The notes below the pieces were generated by a model. It made no database searches and was not told the origin of the DNA. It was given only the letters and a program-made list of their open reading frames with translations. Made by a program: the position numbers and the translations under genes. Source: a bacterium (lineage in GTDB: Bacteria > SM23-31 > JAUVVT01). From it: a stretch of 33,256 nucleotides of DNA. Shown one piece after another: positions 33,056-33,256 of the stretch. How positions within the stretch are numbered: the stretch's first letter is position 1; the number at the start of each line of letters is the position of its first letter. Where the stretch lies: contig JAUWXV010000010.1 in the NCBI GenBank assembly GCA_030616165.1, positions 1-33,256 on the forward strand. Direction: 5' to 3'.

Positions 33056-33256
33056 ATAATTTATCGTTCCTTGCTATCTCTTTCCTATTATAAAATTTAT
33101 TCAAATGTGATTCTTAAATCAAGTAAAATCTATTAAAAAAACAAACTCTTCAAATTAATAATGCCCTTTTTATATTTTATTTGTAAAAGTATTATCCGGT
33201 ATTAAAATTGTATTTATTCCTTTTTTATATTATTTAAGAGTATTTTTATATCCTTT
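33056..33256. other. AT-rich window end, no feature seen
   Basis: No ORF or repeat is supported. AAGGAA before the GWxTD start lies at the inner edge. Confidence 0.4.

Noticed and set aside
1-33256. tRNA, rRNA, phage integration sites or intact insertion sequences
   Set aside because: No tRNA-like cloverleaf, rRNA segment, integrase or transposase gene could be recognised on either strand.

Overview
The window is AT-rich DNA from what looks like an uncultivated Gram-negative bacterium. A TonB-dependent outer-membrane receptor and a GWxTD/TPR lipoprotein-like protein point to an outer membrane and loosely to the FCB superphylum or a related candidate phylum. This placement is an inference; there is no rRNA gene in the window.

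Layout. (1) 1-1330, + strand: the tail of a cold-shock-like gene, a TIR-domain gene, and a truncated type I restriction specificity (hsdS) stub, with two related ~120 bp degenerate repeats around them. (2) 1336-23554, - strand: a ~22 kb block of amino-acid biosynthesis genes read right to left: hisG-hisD-hisC-hisB-hisA-hisI, trpE-trpG-trpD-trpC-trpF-trpB-trpA, chorismate mutase, DAHP synthase, tyrA, aroA, aroC, aroB, aroQ, aroK, aroE. All seven chorismate steps and all seven trp functions are present. Prephenate dehydratase, hisH, hisF, hisE and histidinol phosphatase are absent, but a ~20-codon hisF-like vestige lies exactly where hisF would be, between hisA and hisI. (3) 23.6-24.7 kb: a repeat-rich intergenic region. 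(4) 24.7-27.9 kb: accessory genes (a decayed membrane-protein gene, a two-gene unit with a PLD-like protein, and a membrane coiled-coil protein). (5) 28.4-30.6 kb: a cobalamin riboswitch with terminator, controlling a BtuB-like receptor. (6) 30.9-33.1 kb: a GWxTD/TPR protein.

Main finding. The his-trp-aro block begins with a consensus-like promoter (TTGACA, 17 bp, TATTAT), a Shine-Dalgarno site and a 33-codon leader ORF whose codons 5-20 read FFSLINHYYYCWHWRY. It is packed with Phe, Tyr, Trp and His, the products of the operon it precedes. A strong intrinsic terminator follows, and an upstream 8-nt segment is perfectly complementary to the terminator's 5' arm (antiterminator), with a further 5-nt competitor inside the control codons. 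This looks like a single translational attenuator sensing several amino acids at once.

Two further features stand out. A GxxExxY-family gene sits between the attenuator and hisG. It is flanked by an exact 26-bp direct repeat and 19-bp imperfect terminal inverted repeats, and it has taken over the hisG ribosome-binding site and ATG. Also, a family of nested palindromic elements fills ten intercistronic gaps of the biosynthetic block and was not seen elsewhere in the window. In several cases the element supplies the stop codon and last residues of the upstream gene (aroC, trpG, hisI, trpF).
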